The notes under the pieces were generated by a model that was not told the DNA's origin, did not search any database, and saw nothing but the letters and a program-made list of their open reading frames with translations. A stretch of 35,581 nucleotides of DNA from Sabulicella glaciei. Lineage in GTDB: Bacteria; Pseudomonadota; Alphaproteobacteria; Acetobacterales; Acetobacteraceae. Where the stretch lies: the NCBI RefSeq assembly GCF_026183895.1, contig NZ_JAPFQI010000006.1, positions 1 to 35,581 of the forward strand, given 5' to 3'. Below, piece after piece: positions 23,915 through 33,094 of this stretch. How positions within the stretch are numbered: the first letter of the stretch is position 1; each line of letters starts with the position of its first letter. The translations under genes and the position numbers were made by a program.

Positions 23915-24758
23915 GCCTCGCCTCCACGGCTGCGCGCCTCCGGTAGATGCGTTCCTCGCCCACGAACTCCTCGAAGGCATCGGCATGGCCCGAGAAGCGG
24001 ATCGTTTCCCGCGGGCCGAGCCCCAGGAAGCCGCCGCGCGCGAGGGAGTCGCGGAACAGCCCCACGGCGCGGCGCTGCAGGCCGGACCCGAAGTAGATCA
24101 GGACATTCCGGCAGGAGACAAGGTGAGTCTCGGAGAAAACCGCATCGGAAACGAGGCTGTGGTCGGAGAAGACGACGCGGTCGCGCAGGGAGCGGTCCAT
24201 GGCCGCCGCTCCGTAGGCCGCCGTGTAGTGGTCGGAGAGCGAGGAATGTCCGCCCGACAGGCGGTGGTTCTCGGTGAACTCGGGAATGCGGTCGAGCGGG
24301 TAGATCCCCGCCCGTGCCTTTTCCAGCGCCGCCGGGCTGATGTCGGTGGCGTAGAAGACGGTGCGCGACTCCAGCCCTTCCTCGCGGAACAGGATGACGA
24401 GGGAATACAACTCCTCCCCCTCGGCGCAGCCGGCCACCCAGACCTTGAGCGAGGGCCAGGTGGCGAGAAGCGGCACCACCTGCCGCCGCAGGGCGAGCCA
24501 GTAGGAGGGGTCGCGGAACATCGCGCTCACCTGCACGGTGAGCAGCCCGACCAGTTCCGGCACCACCGAAGGCTCGTGCAGCACGCGGTGCTGAAGCATG
24601 GATAGGCTCGCGCAGCCCAGCTTCTCCCGCGCATGGTCCAGGCGCCGCACCATGGAGGGCAGGGAATAGCCGCGGAAATCGTAGCCGTGCCGGTGGAACA
24701 GCGCGTCCAGCAGCAGCCGCGCCTCCAGCTCCTCGGGATCAGAGGGAGGCTGGTCCAT
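23907..24758 (-). CDS. cheR: CheR-type protein-glutamate O-methyltransferase
   Basis: CheR enzymes methylate glutamates of chemoreceptors with SAM. The 283-residue protein has the N-terminal helical domain (ALFHRHGYDFRGYSLPSMVRR), LTVQVSAMFRDPSYW corresponding to the T-x-F-R-E segment, a SAM motif GCAEGEELYSL (110-120), FYATDISPAALEKARAG, and CRNVLIYF (216-223). The SAM motif keeps G-EE-YS but has AE and L where classical CheR has ST and P; this is frequent in CheR proteins linked to hybrid kinases. The start at 24758 lies 5 bp after the stop of the hybrid kinase, and its end overlaps the next kinase gene by 8 bp. No chemoreceptor, CheB, CheW or CheA is nearby, so the methylated target is unknown and could be one of the kinases (inference). 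Confidence 0.9.
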   Translation of the reverse strand: MDQPPSDPEELEARLLLDALFHRHGYDFRGYSLPSMVRRLDHAREKLGCASLSMLQHRVLHEPSVVPELVGLLTVQVSAMFRDPSYWLALRRQVVPLLATWPSLKVWVAGCAEGEELYSLVILFREEGLESRTVFYATDISPAALEKARAGIYPLDRIPEFTENHRLSGGHSSLSDHYTAAYGAAAMDRSLRDRVVFSDHSLVSDAVFSETHLVSCRNVLIYFGSGLQRRAVGLFRDSLARGGFLGLGPRETIRFSGHADAFEEFVGEERIYRRRAAVEARHG

Positions 24759-24763
24759 CTGCG

Positions 24764-27700
24764 CTACCGGGGCATCCAGACCCGGACGAGGGACAGCAGC
24801 TTCTCCACGTCCAGGGGCTTCGCCATGTAGTCGTTCGCGCCCGCCTCCAGGCATTGCCGCTGGTCGTCCGGCATGGCCTTGGCGGTGAGCATGATGACGG
24901 GCAGGCCACGCCGCTCGGGCTTCTCGCGCAGGTGGCGCGTCGCGGTGATGCCGTCCATCTCCGGCATCATCACGTCCATCAGCACGAGGTCCACCGGCTC
25001 GCCTGCCGCCTCGGCGCGGTCGAGCGCCGCCAGCGCCTCGCGCCCGTTGCGCGCGACGATGACCGTGGCGCCGTGCGGCTCCAGCACGCTGGAAAGGGCG
25101 AAGATGTTGCGCACGTCGTCCTCGACCACGAGGATGCGGCGCCCTTCCAGCGCCGCGTCGCGGTTCAGCGCGCGCACCAGCGTCTGCTGCTGCTCGCCCG
25201 GCATCTCGGACACGACCTGATGCAGGAAGAGCGACACCTCGTCCAGCAGCCGCTCCGGCGAGCGGGCGCCCTTGACGATGATGGAGGAGGAGTAGCGGCG
25301 CAGCCGCAACTCGTCCTCCGGCAGGAGGTCGCGGCCGGTGTAGACGATCACGGGCGGGAAAGGGCGCGTCTCGTCCGCGCTGATCTGGTCCAGCAGCTCG
25401 AAGCCGGTCATGTCGGGCAGCGACACGTCCAGCACCATGCAGTCGAAGGTCTGCCTGGACAGCTCCTCCAGGCAGGCGGCGCCGGTCGCCGCGCCCACCG
25501 TCTCCACCTCGTCGGAGGCTAGGAGGCGGCGGATCGCGTCCAGCTGCACCAGGTCATCCTCCACGATGAGCACGCGTCGCAGCTTGTGGTCGATGCGCCC
25601 CTCCAGCCGCCGCAGCGCCTGGGACAACTGGTCGCGCGAGACGGGCTTCTGCAGGAAGCCCACCGCGCCCAGCGCCAGCGCCGCGCGCCCGCTCTCCTGC
25701 GCCGAGGCGATGTGGACCGGGATGTGGCGCGTCGTCAGGTCGTGCTTCAGCCGGTCCAGCACGGACATGCCTGAGTGGTCGGGCAGGCCGAGGTCGAGCA
25801 CGATGGCGTGCGGCAGGAAGGCGCGGGCCATCGCCACGCCCTCGTCGGCCGTGCCGGCGACGAGGCAGTGGAAGCCCTGCTCCCGAGCCAGGTCGCGCAG
25901 GAGGCCGGCAAAGGCCGCGTCGTCCTCGATCACCAGCAGGATGCGGCGCGCCCCTTCCAGCACGTCGCGGTCATCCGCGACGGCGCGCGGCGCGGCCTTG
26001 GCCGGTGCGGGCGGCGCGGCCGGCGGCAGGGCGCGGATGCGCACACCCGAAGGCGGCGCGGCGGCCGGCGCGGCGTCGTCCATCGCGGGGGCGGGGGCAT
26101 AGACGGGGGGCAGGACCAGGGTGAAGGTGCTGCCGCGCCCGGGTGCGCTGGCCAGCTCGATGGAGCCGCCGAGCAGCCGCGCCAGTTCGCGCGAGATGGA
26201 CAGGCCGAGTCCGGTGCCGCCGAACCGGCGCGCCGTTGTGCCGTCCGCCTGCCGGAACGCCTCGAACACCGCTTCCTGCTGCTCGGGCTCGATGCCGATG
26301 CCGCTGTCGCGGACGGAGAAAGCGATGCGCCCGTCGGGAAGCGTGTCCACCTCCAGCGCCACCTCGCCCTGCTCGGTGAATTTCAGCGCGTTGGACAGGA
26401 AGTTCTTGAGGATCTGCTCGAGGCGCTGCCCGTCCGTCTCCACCTCGCCGGCCGGGGCCTCCACGCGGAAGGACAGGCCGCGCTCGCGCGCCACCGGCTC
26501 GAAGGTGCGGCGCAGGCGCTCCGTGAGGTCGCTGATCGCGAGCACGGAGGGGCGCAGCTCGACGCGCCCCGCCTCGATCTTGGACAGGTCGAGGATGTCG
26601 TTGATCAGGGTGAGCAGGTCGTTGCCGGCGGATTCGATGGTCTCGGCGAAGCGCACCTGCTCGTCGGACAAGTTGCCCTCGCGGTTGTCGGCCAGCAGTC
26701 GCGCCATGATCAGCGAGGAGTTCAGCGGCGTCCGCAGCTCGTGCGACATGTTCGCCAGGAACTCGGACTTGTAGCGGCTGGCCTGTTCCAGCTCGCGCGC
26801 CTTGTCCTTCAACGACGCTTCCGAGCGCTCCAGCGTATGGGTGCGCTCCTCCAGCCGCTCATTCGCCAGGCGCAGCTCCCTTTGCTGCGACTCCAGCGCC
26901 GCCTGGGACGCTTCCAGCTCGCGGCTCTGCTCCTCCAGTTCCTCGTTGGAGGCGCGCAGCTCCTCGCCCTGCTTCTGGAGTTCCTCCGCCTGGCGCTGCG
27001 TCTCGTCCAGCAGGTCCTGCAGGCGCGCGCGATACTGGGCGGAGCGCAGCGCGACGGCGATGGCGTTGGAAGTGCGGCGCAAGAGCTCCGCATGGGTTTC
27101 GCCCGCCACTTCCGCGAAGCCTAGCTCCACCGCGCCCTTGAGCTCCCCGTCCAGCTCGATGGGGGCGAGGAGGAGGGAGTGCGGCGCTGCCGCGCCGAGC
27201 GAGGTGCCGAAGCGCAGATAGCCCGTGGGCAGGCGGTGGAGGAGGCGGATGCGCCGGTCGCGCGCCACCTCGCCCAGCAGCCCGTCGCCGGGCTGGATCC
27301 GCTGTGGCAGCGCCTCGGGATCGGGCACGGCGAAGGTGGCACGGCGCACCAGCGCGCCGCCCTCGGCCACGTAGAAGGCGCCGACCGCCGCCCCGGAATG
27401 GCGGCACAGCCCGTCCAGCACCGCAGCGGAGATCTGGTCCAGCCCCTGCTCGCCCGACATGCGGGCGGCAAGGCCCAGCTGGCCGGATTGCAGCCATTCC
27501 TGCCGCAGCACGGCAAGGCGCCCGCTGACGAACAGCGTGCCGCCGACCGCGAGTATCCACACCGTGACCACGCCCATGCCCCGGTTCACGGCGCCGATCA
27601 CCATCTCCACCCCCGGTGGGCTCAGCCAGTACCCCGCCAGCATCAGCGCGGTGGCGAACAGCGCCGTCGCGAGCGGCGCCGCAGGATGCCACAGCAGGAA

Positions 27701-27910
27701 GGACAGGAGGATGGGCAGGAGGTAGAACAGCCAGTTCGTGATGCCGAGCGGCGTCACGAGGTCCAGCGCGAAAAGGGCGAGGGTACTGGCCGCGATGGCG
27801 ATGAGAAGCGGCGTGGAGCGGGGGCCGGTCCAGCTTGCCTCGCCTAGCGCGGCGCGGCCCAATCCGGTGGGGGTGGTGGCCCCGTCCGGTCGCTTGGCGG
27901 CATCGTGCAT
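24764..27910 (-). CDS. Membrane hybrid histidine kinase with GAF domain and three receiver domains
   Basis: The 1048-residue protein opens with about four membrane helices (roughly 33-130) in a MASE-like integral module, then a GAF domain (about 150-295). A long coiled coil rich in E, L, Q and R (about 296-380) leads to the HisKA box [15 protein letters not shown] with H390. The ATPase has [16 protein letters not shown] and [11 protein letters not shown] Pro/Ala-rich linker (about 600-650) leads to three receivers: D706 ([11 protein letters not shown]), D828 ([11 protein letters not shown]) and D979 ([12 protein letters not shown]), each with its lysine. The domain set matches the multi-receiver hybrid kinases often found beside CheR genes. 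ATG 27910 is chosen, with AGGGGAAG about 10 bases upstream; 27946 and 28000 are possible. It is the first gene of the cassette. Confidence 0.93.
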   Translation of the reverse strand: MHDAAKRPDGATTPTGLGRAALGEASWTGPRSTPLLIAIAASTLALFALDLVTPLGITNWLFYLLPILLSFLLWHPAAPLATALFATALMLAGYWLSPPGVEMVIGAVNRGMGVVTVWILAVGGTLFVSGRLAVLRQEWLQSGQLGLAARMSGEQGLDQISAAVLDGLCRHSGAAVGAFYVAEGGALVRRATFAVPDPEALPQRIQPGDGLLGEVARDRRIRLLHRLPTGYLRFGTSLGAAAPHSLLLAPIELDGELKGAVELGFAEVAGETHAELLRRTSNAIAVALRSAQYRARLQDLLDETQRQAEELQKQGEELRASNEELEEQSRELEASQAALESQQRELRLANERLEERTHTLERSEASLKDKARELEQASRYKSEFLANMSHELRTPLNSSLIMARLLADNREGNLSDEQVRFAETIESAGNDLLTLINDILDLSKIEAGRVELRPSVLAISDLTERLRRTFEPVARERGLSFRVEAPAGEVETDGQRLEQILKNFLSNALKFTEQGEVALEVDTLPDGRIAFSVRDSGIGIEPEQQEAVFEAFRQADGTTARRFGGTGLGLSISRELARLLGGSIELASAPGRGSTFTLVLPPVYAPAPAMDDAAPAAAPPSGVRIRALPPAAPPAPAKAAPRAVADDRDVLEGARRILLVIEDDAAFAGLLRDLAREQGFHCLVAGTADEGVAMARAFLPHAIVLDLGLPDHSGMSVLDRLKHDLTTRHIPVHIASAQESGRAALALGAVGFLQKPVSRDQLSQALRRLEGRIDHKLRRVLIVEDDLVQLDAIRRLLASDEVETVGAATGAACLEELSRQTFDCMVLDVSLPDMTGFELLDQISADETRPFPPVIVYTGRDLLPEDELRLRRYSSSIIVKGARSPERLLDEVSLFLHQVVSEMPGEQQQTLVRALNRDAALEGRRILVVEDDVRNIFALSSVLEPHGATVIVARNGREALAALDRAEAAGEPVDLVLMDVMMPEMDGITATRHLREKPERRGLPVIMLTAKAMPDDQRQCLEAGANDYMAKPLDVEKLLSLVRVWMPR

Positions 27911-28001
27911 CCTGTCTCTTCCCCTGACCCGCGCAGCGCGCTTCATCCCGTCGCAATATCGCGTCCGACGGGCCCCTGGCCAGAGTGGAAGGCGAAGCAA
28001 T

Positions 28002-28028
28002 CCAGGGGCGGGCTGGTCCCGCCCCTGG
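28002..28028 (-). terminator. Strong hairpin just downstream of the btuB-like gene
   Basis: CCAGGGGCGGG (28002-28012) and CCCGCCCCTGG (28018-28028) form a perfect 11-bp stem with a 5-base loop, beginning 8 bases past the stop codon of the minus-strand receptor gene. It is followed on that strand by ATTGCTTCG, with few U residues, so termination may be partly factor-dependent. It also separates the receptor from the kinase cassette. Confidence 0.65.
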
Positions 28029-28036
28029 CCTGCGCC

Positions 28037-29971
28037 TTAGAAGGAAAAGCGCGTTCCGACCAGCAGTGAACGGCCCGGCACCTGGAAGCCGTTCACCGGC
28101 TCCCACTTGGACCCGCCCAGGTTGCGCCCCCCCAGAAAGGCAGTGACCTGCGGCGTCACCCGGTAGGAGGCGGTGATGTTGAGCACCGTTCCGCTCTTGT
28201 TGCGGCGCGGCCCGGCGATGCTGGCCCCCGCATCGGTGTAGGAGGCGAAGGGTCCCTCCGGGCTACGGCCGGTGAAGAGCAGCGTGGGCGCGATGACGAG
28301 GCCCGGCAGCGGCTCGACCCGCATCGTCGCGTTGATCACGTGCTCCGGCCGCCGGGGCAGGGGGCGGCCGGTGGCGCGATCCGTCGCGTCGGTGATCGTC
28401 CAGCTCAGTTCGGCCGACAGCCAGCGCGCGGGGCGCAGCGCCACGCCGAGCTCCGCGCCCTTGATCGCCACGCGGTCCACGTTCACCAGCGTGGAGAACT
28501 GCGCGTTGTAGTTGATCAGGTCAGTGACACGGGACTGGAAGAAAGCGGCGCTCAGCGTGGCGAAGGCGGGGCGGCCGAAGGCGGGGATGTCCAATTCCGT
28601 CCCCACCTCGTAGCCCAGGCTGCGCTCGGGGCGGAGGTTCGGGTTGCCGCGGAAGCTGGTGCCGATGGCGCCGAAGCGCTGGAACAGGGCCGGGGCGTTG
28701 AAGGCGCTGCCGCCCGCCGCGCGCAGCCGCATGTTCAACTCGGGCACCTGGAGCACGGCGCCGACCCGCCAGGTGGTGTCAGAGAAGCCGCCCGCCGCGT
28801 CGTGGCGCAGCCCGGCCGACAGGTCCAGCCGCTCCCAGACCCGGTATTGCACGGCGGCGTGGCCGGCATTGACGTCCTGGCGCGCGTTGACGCGGGTCTG
28901 GAACGGCACCGCCCCCGCGATCGAGCGCGCGGATTCCCGCGCATGCGTGACGCCGAAGCTGGCCTGCCCGTCGGAAAAGGCGCCGAAGCCCGGCAGCCGC
29001 ACCGTGTTGCCCCAGTCCACCGTGGTCCGCTCGCCCAGGTAGCGGTCAATGCCCGTGGCGGCCGAAAGCCCATCCGGCAGGTTGGAGTAGACGCGGCGGT
29101 CGCTGCCATGGGCGATGCGCAGCCCCGTGGTCCAGGCCCCGCCGAACAGAGTGGTCTCGCCGCGCAACTGGCCGAACCAGCGCCGGTCGTCGCCGGTGAA
29201 GTTCGGGTCGTCGCGCGGCACGGAATCCAGGCCGAAGCGATTCTCCCGCCAGCGCAGCAGCGCCTCGACCCGCGTGCCGAAAAGCGGCGCCCAGCCGAGG
29301 CGGGCCGTGGCGGCGGTGCCGCGGAAGCCGTCGCGCTCGTTCAGCGTGCGCTGGAAGCGCGAGGCGGTGGCGTTGAAGCCCTCCGTGGACAGGGAGTTCA
29401 CGCTGGCCAGGTAGTCGAACTGTCCCACCGTCCCGGTCACCCCGGCCCCGGCGCGCAGCGTGCGCTGCGTCCCGCCCGCAATCTCGCCATAGGGCAGGAA
29501 GGCGCGGTCGGGCGGCGCGCGGCGCGTGACGAGGTTGATGACGCCCCCCAGCGCCGAGCCGCCATAAAGAGAGGAGGCGGGTCCGCGCAGTACCTCGATC
29601 CGCTCCACGTCGAAGAGGAGCTCGTTGCCGAAGTTGAAGGCGCCATTGGCCTCGGCTGGGTCGTTCACCGGCACGCCGTCCAGCAGCACCAGGGTGGAGC
29701 GGGAGGAGTTGCCGCGCAGGAAGACGCTGCTCTGCTGGCCGATCCCGCCCGAGGCGGCGATGCGCAGCCCGGGCACGATCTCCAGCGCCTCGGCGAGGGT
29801 CTGGAAGCCGCGCTCCTCGATCGTCTGGCGGGTGATGACGGTGATGGCGGCGGGGACGCGCTCGAGCGCCGTGGGCGCGCGGGTGGCGGTGACGATCGTG
29901 TCGGGCAGGGCGACCTGCGCGGCGGCGGGGCCGGCCGCGAGAAGCGCGGCGGCAAGGGACAGGCGGCGCAT
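28037..29971 (-). CDS. btuB: TonB-dependent outer-membrane receptor, BtuB-like (cobalamin uptake)
   Basis: The 644-residue protein has a signal peptide (MRRLSLAAALLAAGPAAAQ), a TonB-box-like LPDTIVTAT, and a plug domain with ITVITRQTIEERGFQTLAEAL, VFLRGNSSRSTLVLLDGVPVND, VERIEVLRGPASSLYG and GGVINLVTRRA. A 22-strand-type barrel follows, with FRGNPNLRPERSLGYEVG, ending in a terminal phenylalanine (GTRFSF) as outer-membrane porins do. Size and plug resemble BtuB rather than large siderophore receptors. The cobalamin riboswitch upstream makes corrinoid import across the outer membrane the best reading. GGAGG lies 8 bases before the ATG at 29971; the open frame extends further upstream but runs through the riboswitch. 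No btuFCD genes are adjacent. Confidence 0.92.
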   Translation of the reverse strand: MRRLSLAAALLAAGPAAAQVALPDTIVTATRAPTALERVPAAITVITRQTIEERGFQTLAEALEIVPGLRIAASGGIGQQSSVFLRGNSSRSTLVLLDGVPVNDPAEANGAFNFGNELLFDVERIEVLRGPASSLYGGSALGGVINLVTRRAPPDRAFLPYGEIAGGTQRTLRAGAGVTGTVGQFDYLASVNSLSTEGFNATASRFQRTLNERDGFRGTAATARLGWAPLFGTRVEALLRWRENRFGLDSVPRDDPNFTGDDRRWFGQLRGETTLFGGAWTTGLRIAHGSDRRVYSNLPDGLSAATGIDRYLGERTTVDWGNTVRLPGFGAFSDGQASFGVTHARESARSIAGAVPFQTRVNARQDVNAGHAAVQYRVWERLDLSAGLRHDAAGGFSDTTWRVGAVLQVPELNMRLRAAGGSAFNAPALFQRFGAIGTSFRGNPNLRPERSLGYEVGTELDIPAFGRPAFATLSAAFFQSRVTDLINYNAQFSTLVNVDRVAIKGAELGVALRPARWLSAELSWTITDATDRATGRPLPRRPEHVINATMRVEPLPGLVIAPTLLFTGRSPEGPFASYTDAGASIAGPRRNKSGTVLNITASYRVTPQVTAFLGGRNLGGSKWEPVNGFQVPGRSLLVGTRFSF

Positions 29972-30004
29972 GGGAATTCCTCCATCTGCGCGTGACGGCA
30001 ATGC

Positions 30005-30078
30005 CGCGTGGCAAGGGAGCGCCACGCGACGGCTGGCGTCGGGCCCGCAAACGGAAACGAGTTCCGTGGCACCGGTGC
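30005..30078 (-). promoter_or_regulatory. Hairpins between riboswitch and btuB, possible expression platform
   Basis: Three perfect symmetries occur between the riboswitch and the gene: GCACCGGTGC (30069-30078), ACGGAA/TTCCGT (30051-30067) and CGCGTGGC/GCCACGCG (30005-30028). On the transcript the loop of the last contains CUCC, which could pair with the GGAG of the ribosome-binding site. Neither a U tract nor a clear anti-terminator is visible, so translational control is the more likely mechanism. This is inference. Confidence 0.35.
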
Positions 30079-30104
30079 ACCCCGCCCGGCACGCGCGAGA
30101 ACAA

Positions 30105-30295
30105 CTCTGCGCCGGCCGGTCTCCTGGCTCGCGGGTCCATGCCGTGCGCCGCCTTCTCGCCCCCTCGGGGAGGGAGCAATGGCTCGTGGCGCGCGGCTCT
30201 CCGCCTACAGTTGCGGGGGCAGCTGCGGATTGGCGGGGCTTGGGCCCCGCGTCGCGCATTCCCGTTTCACCCCTCCTCGGGGCACCGACGCATGC
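30105..30295 (-). promoter_or_regulatory. Cobalamin (adenosylcobalamin) riboswitch
   Basis: Read on the minus strand, this stretch has the cobalamin aptamer landmarks in order: GGGGTGAAACGGGAATGCG (30273-30255), AGCTGCCCCCGCAACTGT (30224-30207), a GAGCCATTG element standing in for the usual GCCACTG, GAGAAGGCGGC, and the B12 box AGCCAGGAGACCGGCC (30129-30114). It lies upstream of the BtuB-like receptor, the classic location. It should lower receptor expression when cobalamin is plentiful. The ends are approximate. It accounts for most of the 369-bp stretch without a gene before exoD. Confidence 0.95.
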
Positions 30296-30340
30296 GCCGT
30301 GCTTAGAACGGCGCCCTAACGCCGGGAAGGGGTGGAAAGG

Positions 30341-31000
30341 TCAGAACAGCCAGTCCAGCGCCGCGCGGCCAAACCAGAGCAGGGCGATGATGACGCCGGT
30401 GGCGAACAGGCAGCCTGCCAGGGTCAGGCCGGCGCCGATCCCGACCACGCGGCTGTCATTCTCCACCACGCCCAGGGCCATGACGATGGTGCCGAAGGCG
30501 GGCGGGCCGTTGGTGCCCGGGCCGGGCAGGATCAGCATGATCGCGCTGAAGACGGTGAGCCACCCCACCAGCTTGTCGCCGGTGGCGCCGATCCAGAAGC
30601 CTTGCCGCGGCCGAACCCAGCGCTCCACCTTGCCGATCCAGCCGGAGGAGGCGCCGGAAAGGCGCAGCAGGTCCTCGCGCTTGATGGTCTGCCGGGCGAT
30701 GAAGGCGGGCAGCTTCGGCACGCGATGCCCCATGCCCATCTGCAACCCCAGGATGAGCATCGGGATGCCGAAGACGCTCGCCATGCCGGGCAGGAGGGAG
30801 GGGAGGCACAGGAGAAGAATCAGGAGGCCGAAGGCGCGGTCTCCGAAGGCTTCTGCCATGTCGCCCAGGCTGATCCGCGCGCCGGGGAACTGGGCCGCCA
30901 CTTCCGTAACGATGCGGGAAATGGGCGCCTCGTGCGACAGATGGGGCGTTCCGTCCAATAGATGTGTCCTTGATGCAGGGCAGGGGACGCCCGGCTGCAT
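30341..31000 (-). CDS. exoD: Exopolysaccharide synthesis protein ExoD family
   Basis: ExoD proteins are small integral membrane proteins named from Sinorhizobium meliloti, where loss affects exopolysaccharide production and nodule invasion; the biochemical function is unknown. This protein (219 residues from ATG 31000) has the N-terminal block ARISLGDMAEAFGDRAFGLL, a hydrophobic LILLLCLPSLLPGMASV, the LILGLQMGMGHRVPKLP segment, KVERWVRPRQ, and hydrophobic helices at the C-terminus. The start is unsure: ATG 31000 has a weak ribosome-binding site, while TTG 30958 has a good AAGGA nine bases upstream and would give 205 residues. The conserved domain begins after either. No other polysaccharide gene is nearby. 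Confidence 0.85.
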   Translation of the reverse strand: MQPGVPCPASRTHLLDGTPHLSHEAPISRIVTEVAAQFPGARISLGDMAEAFGDRAFGLLILLLCLPSLLPGMASVFGIPMLILGLQMGMGHRVPKLPAFIARQTIKREDLLRLSGASSGWIGKVERWVRPRQGFWIGATGDKLVGWLTVFSAIMLILPGPGTNGPPAFGTIVMALGVVENDSRVVGIGAGLTLAGCLFATGVIIALLWFGRAALDWLF

Positions 31001-31020
31001 AGATGGCGGCTTCCCCCCGG

Positions 31021-31038
31021 AGAATCCAGCGGGATTCT
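31021..31038 (-). terminator. Small hairpin between crotonase and exoD genes
   Basis: AGAATCC and GGATTCT form a perfect 7-bp stem around a 4-base loop in the 82-bp spacer between two genes on the same strand. No U tract follows on the minus strand. It could be a weak terminator or a 5'-UTR element of exoD. Confidence 0.3.
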
Positions 31039-31082
31039 GCGTAAGGGAAAAGGCGGGCCGCCCGGGGACGAGCCTGGGGATG

Positions 31083-31886
31083 TCAGGCCCCGGTAAAGGC
31101 GGGGCGGCGCTTCTCCATGAAGGCGCGCCGTCCCTCGCGGTAGTCGGCGCTGTCGAAGCAGGCATCCTGCGCCGCCGCGATCGCCGCCATGTCGCGGCCG
31201 GCCGGATCGGCCAGAACGGCGCGGACCGTGCGCTTGTTGGCCAGCAGCGACAGCGGCGCGTTGCCGGCAATGGTGGAAGTGATCCGCGCCAACTCCGCAT
31301 CCAGTTCTGACGGCGGGACGAGGCGGTTGACGAGGCCCATGCGCTCGGCCTCCTCGCCCGCGATGCGGCCGCCGGTCATCAGGATGTAGTGGGCGTGCGC
31401 CGGGCCGACGAGGGCGACGAGGTTGCTCACCATGTCGAAGCCATAGGCGATGCCCAGGCGCGCGGCAGGGATGCCGAACTCGCTGCCCGTCGCCGCGATG
31501 CGGATGTCGCAGGACATGGCGATGCCCAGGCCGCCGCCCATGCAGAAGCCCTCGATCTTCGCGATCACCGGCTTGGGGAACTCGGCCAGCTTCTTCCGCC
31601 CGTGGCTGGTCTTCTGGTTGTAGTGCCGCTGCGCCTCCGCGTCCGAGCGGTTCTGCTCGAACTGGGAGATGTCGGCGCCGGACACGAAGGCCTTGCCGCC
31701 CGCCCCTTCCAGCACGACGCAGCGGATCGCCGCGTCGGCCTCGAAGCGGTCCAGCGCCTCAGCCATGCCGTCCCACATCCCGATGGACATGGCGTTGCGC
31801 TTCTCAGGCTGGTTGAAGACGATGGTGCCCACGCCCGCATCGGCGCGGGCGATGATCTTGCCATCGGCCAGGGTGGTCTCGGTCAT
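31083..31886 (-). CDS. Enoyl-CoA hydratase/isomerase (crotonase) family protein
   Basis: The 267-residue protein has the crotonase fold: IVFNQPEKRNAMS at the N-terminus, the two oxyanion-hole segments GGKAFVSGADIS and EGFCMGGGLGIAMSCDIRIA, FGIPAARLGIAYG and a C-terminal FMEKRRPAF. Such enzymes hydrate, isomerise or cleave acyl-CoA thioesters. The usual hydratase glutamates are not obvious in the two loops (the second has PAARLGI where hydratases often have PE-LGI), so hydratase activity is not assured. Its ATG overlaps the stop of the CoA-transferase gene (ATGA). Together they suggest activation of a carboxylic acid to its CoA ester followed by conversion of that ester; the acid is unknown. 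Confidence 0.92.
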   Translation of the reverse strand: MTETTLADGKIIARADAGVGTIVFNQPEKRNAMSIGMWDGMAEALDRFEADAAIRCVVLEGAGGKAFVSGADISQFEQNRSDAEAQRHYNQKTSHGRKKLAEFPKPVIAKIEGFCMGGGLGIAMSCDIRIAATGSEFGIPAARLGIAYGFDMVSNLVALVGPAHAHYILMTGGRIAGEEAERMGLVNRLVPPSELDAELARITSTIAGNAPLSLLANKRTVRAVLADPAGRDMAAIAAAQDACFDSADYREGRRAFMEKRRPAFTGA

Positions 31887-33067
31887 TTCGCTGCGTCTCC
31901 CAGCGCGCCCGTCGCGCGCAATTCCTCGATCTCGCTCGCCGACATCCCGGCCTGCGCCAGGATCCCGGCCGCGTCGCCGCCCAGGGCGGGCACGCCGCGA
32001 TGCACGCCGGGCTTGTGCCCCTCGATGTTCAGCGGCGTCCGCACCACCCCAGCCTCGCCCAGCCGCTCATGCGGGGCGTGCCACACCATGCCCAGGTGCT
32101 GCACCTGCGGATCCCCGAACACCTCGCGGATGTCATTGACCGGGCCGCAGGGGATGCCCGCCTCCTCCAGCTTGGCGATCCACCATTCGGAGGGGCGCCT
32201 GCGCGTTTCCTCCGCGATGGCGGCGTTCAGCGCCGGGCGGTCGGCGGTGCGGCCCTTGGGCGTCTGCCATTCGGGCTTGCGCAGCCAGTCCTCGCGCCCG
32301 CAGACGCGGCAGAACACCTCCCACAGCTTGGCGGAGGAGGCGGCGATGTTGATCGGCTTGTCGGCGGAGGGAAACACGCCCATGGGCGTGTTCACCGGGT
32401 GATCGTTGCCGGCCTGGCCCGCCACCTCGCCATCCATGAGGAAGCGTGTGGCCTGGAAGTCCAGCATGAAGACCTGCGCCTCCAGCAGCGAGGTGTGGAC
32501 ATAGCCGCCCACCCCCGTCCGCTCGCGCTCGAACAGCTTCATCATGACGCCGAGCGCCAGGAGGTTGCCGGCCGTCAGGTCGTTGATCGGGATGCCGACG
32601 CGCATGGGCCCGCGCCCCGCCTCGCCGGTGATGGACATCAGCCCGCCCATGCCCTGCGCGATCTGGTCCACCCCGCCGCGCCCGGCATAGGGGCCGGTCT
32701 GCCCGAAGCCGGAGATGGAGGCGTAGACGAGGCGCGGGTTCACCGCCGCGATCTCTTCCGGCCCGATCTTGAGCCGGTGCTTCACCGCTACGCGCATGTT
32801 CTCCACCAGCACGTCGGCCTTCGCCGCGAGGCGAAGGAAGGCCGCGCGCCCGGCGGGGTTCTTGAGGTTGAGCGCGATGGATTTCTTGTTGCGGTGCAGG
32901 TTCACCGAGTCGAACCCGTCGCGCGGCCCGCCGAACCCGTCCTGGCTGCCCGGCGGCTCGACGCGCCAGATCTCGGCGCCCCAGTCGGCCAGATGGCGCA
33001 CGCAGGTCGGGCCGGCGCGGGCCAGCGTCAGGTCCAGAACGATCAGCCCGTCCAGCGGCAATGGCAT
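31883..33067 (-). CDS. CaiB/BaiF family (class III) CoA-transferase
   Basis: The 394-residue protein is a family III CoA-transferase: LDGLIVLDLTLARAGPTC, RHLADWGAEIWRVEPPG, NLHRNKKSIALNLKNPAGR, ADVLVENMR, YASISGFGQTGPYAGRGGVDQIAQ with the aspartate in the position of the catalytic residue of formyl-CoA transferase, GLMSITGE, and the C-terminal IPCGPVNDI and HLGMVWH segments. It would move CoA between an acyl-CoA donor and a free carboxylic acid. The next gene, a crotonase, overlaps by 4 bp and is surely co-transcribed; the membrane-protein gene ends 28 bp upstream. The acid substrate is unassigned. Confidence 0.94.
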   Translation of the reverse strand: MPLPLDGLIVLDLTLARAGPTCVRHLADWGAEIWRVEPPGSQDGFGGPRDGFDSVNLHRNKKSIALNLKNPAGRAAFLRLAAKADVLVENMRVAVKHRLKIGPEEIAAVNPRLVYASISGFGQTGPYAGRGGVDQIAQGMGGLMSITGEAGRGPMRVGIPINDLTAGNLLALGVMMKLFERERTGVGGYVHTSLLEAQVFMLDFQATRFLMDGEVAGQAGNDHPVNTPMGVFPSADKPINIAASSAKLWEVFCRVCGREDWLRKPEWQTPKGRTADRPALNAAIAEETRRRPSEWWIAKLEEAGIPCGPVNDIREVFGDPQVQHLGMVWHAPHERLGEAGVVRTPLNIEGHKPGVHRGVPALGGDAAGILAQAGMSASEIEELRATGALGDAAK

Positions 33068-33094
33068 CCGGTCGTTTCCCCTTGTCCCGCGAAA

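Noticed and set aside
28037-30259. N-terminal extension of the BtuB-like receptor to 30259
   Set aside because: The extra ~96 residues would be encoded by the riboswitch and leader RNA. The signal peptide and GGAGG site place the start at 29971.
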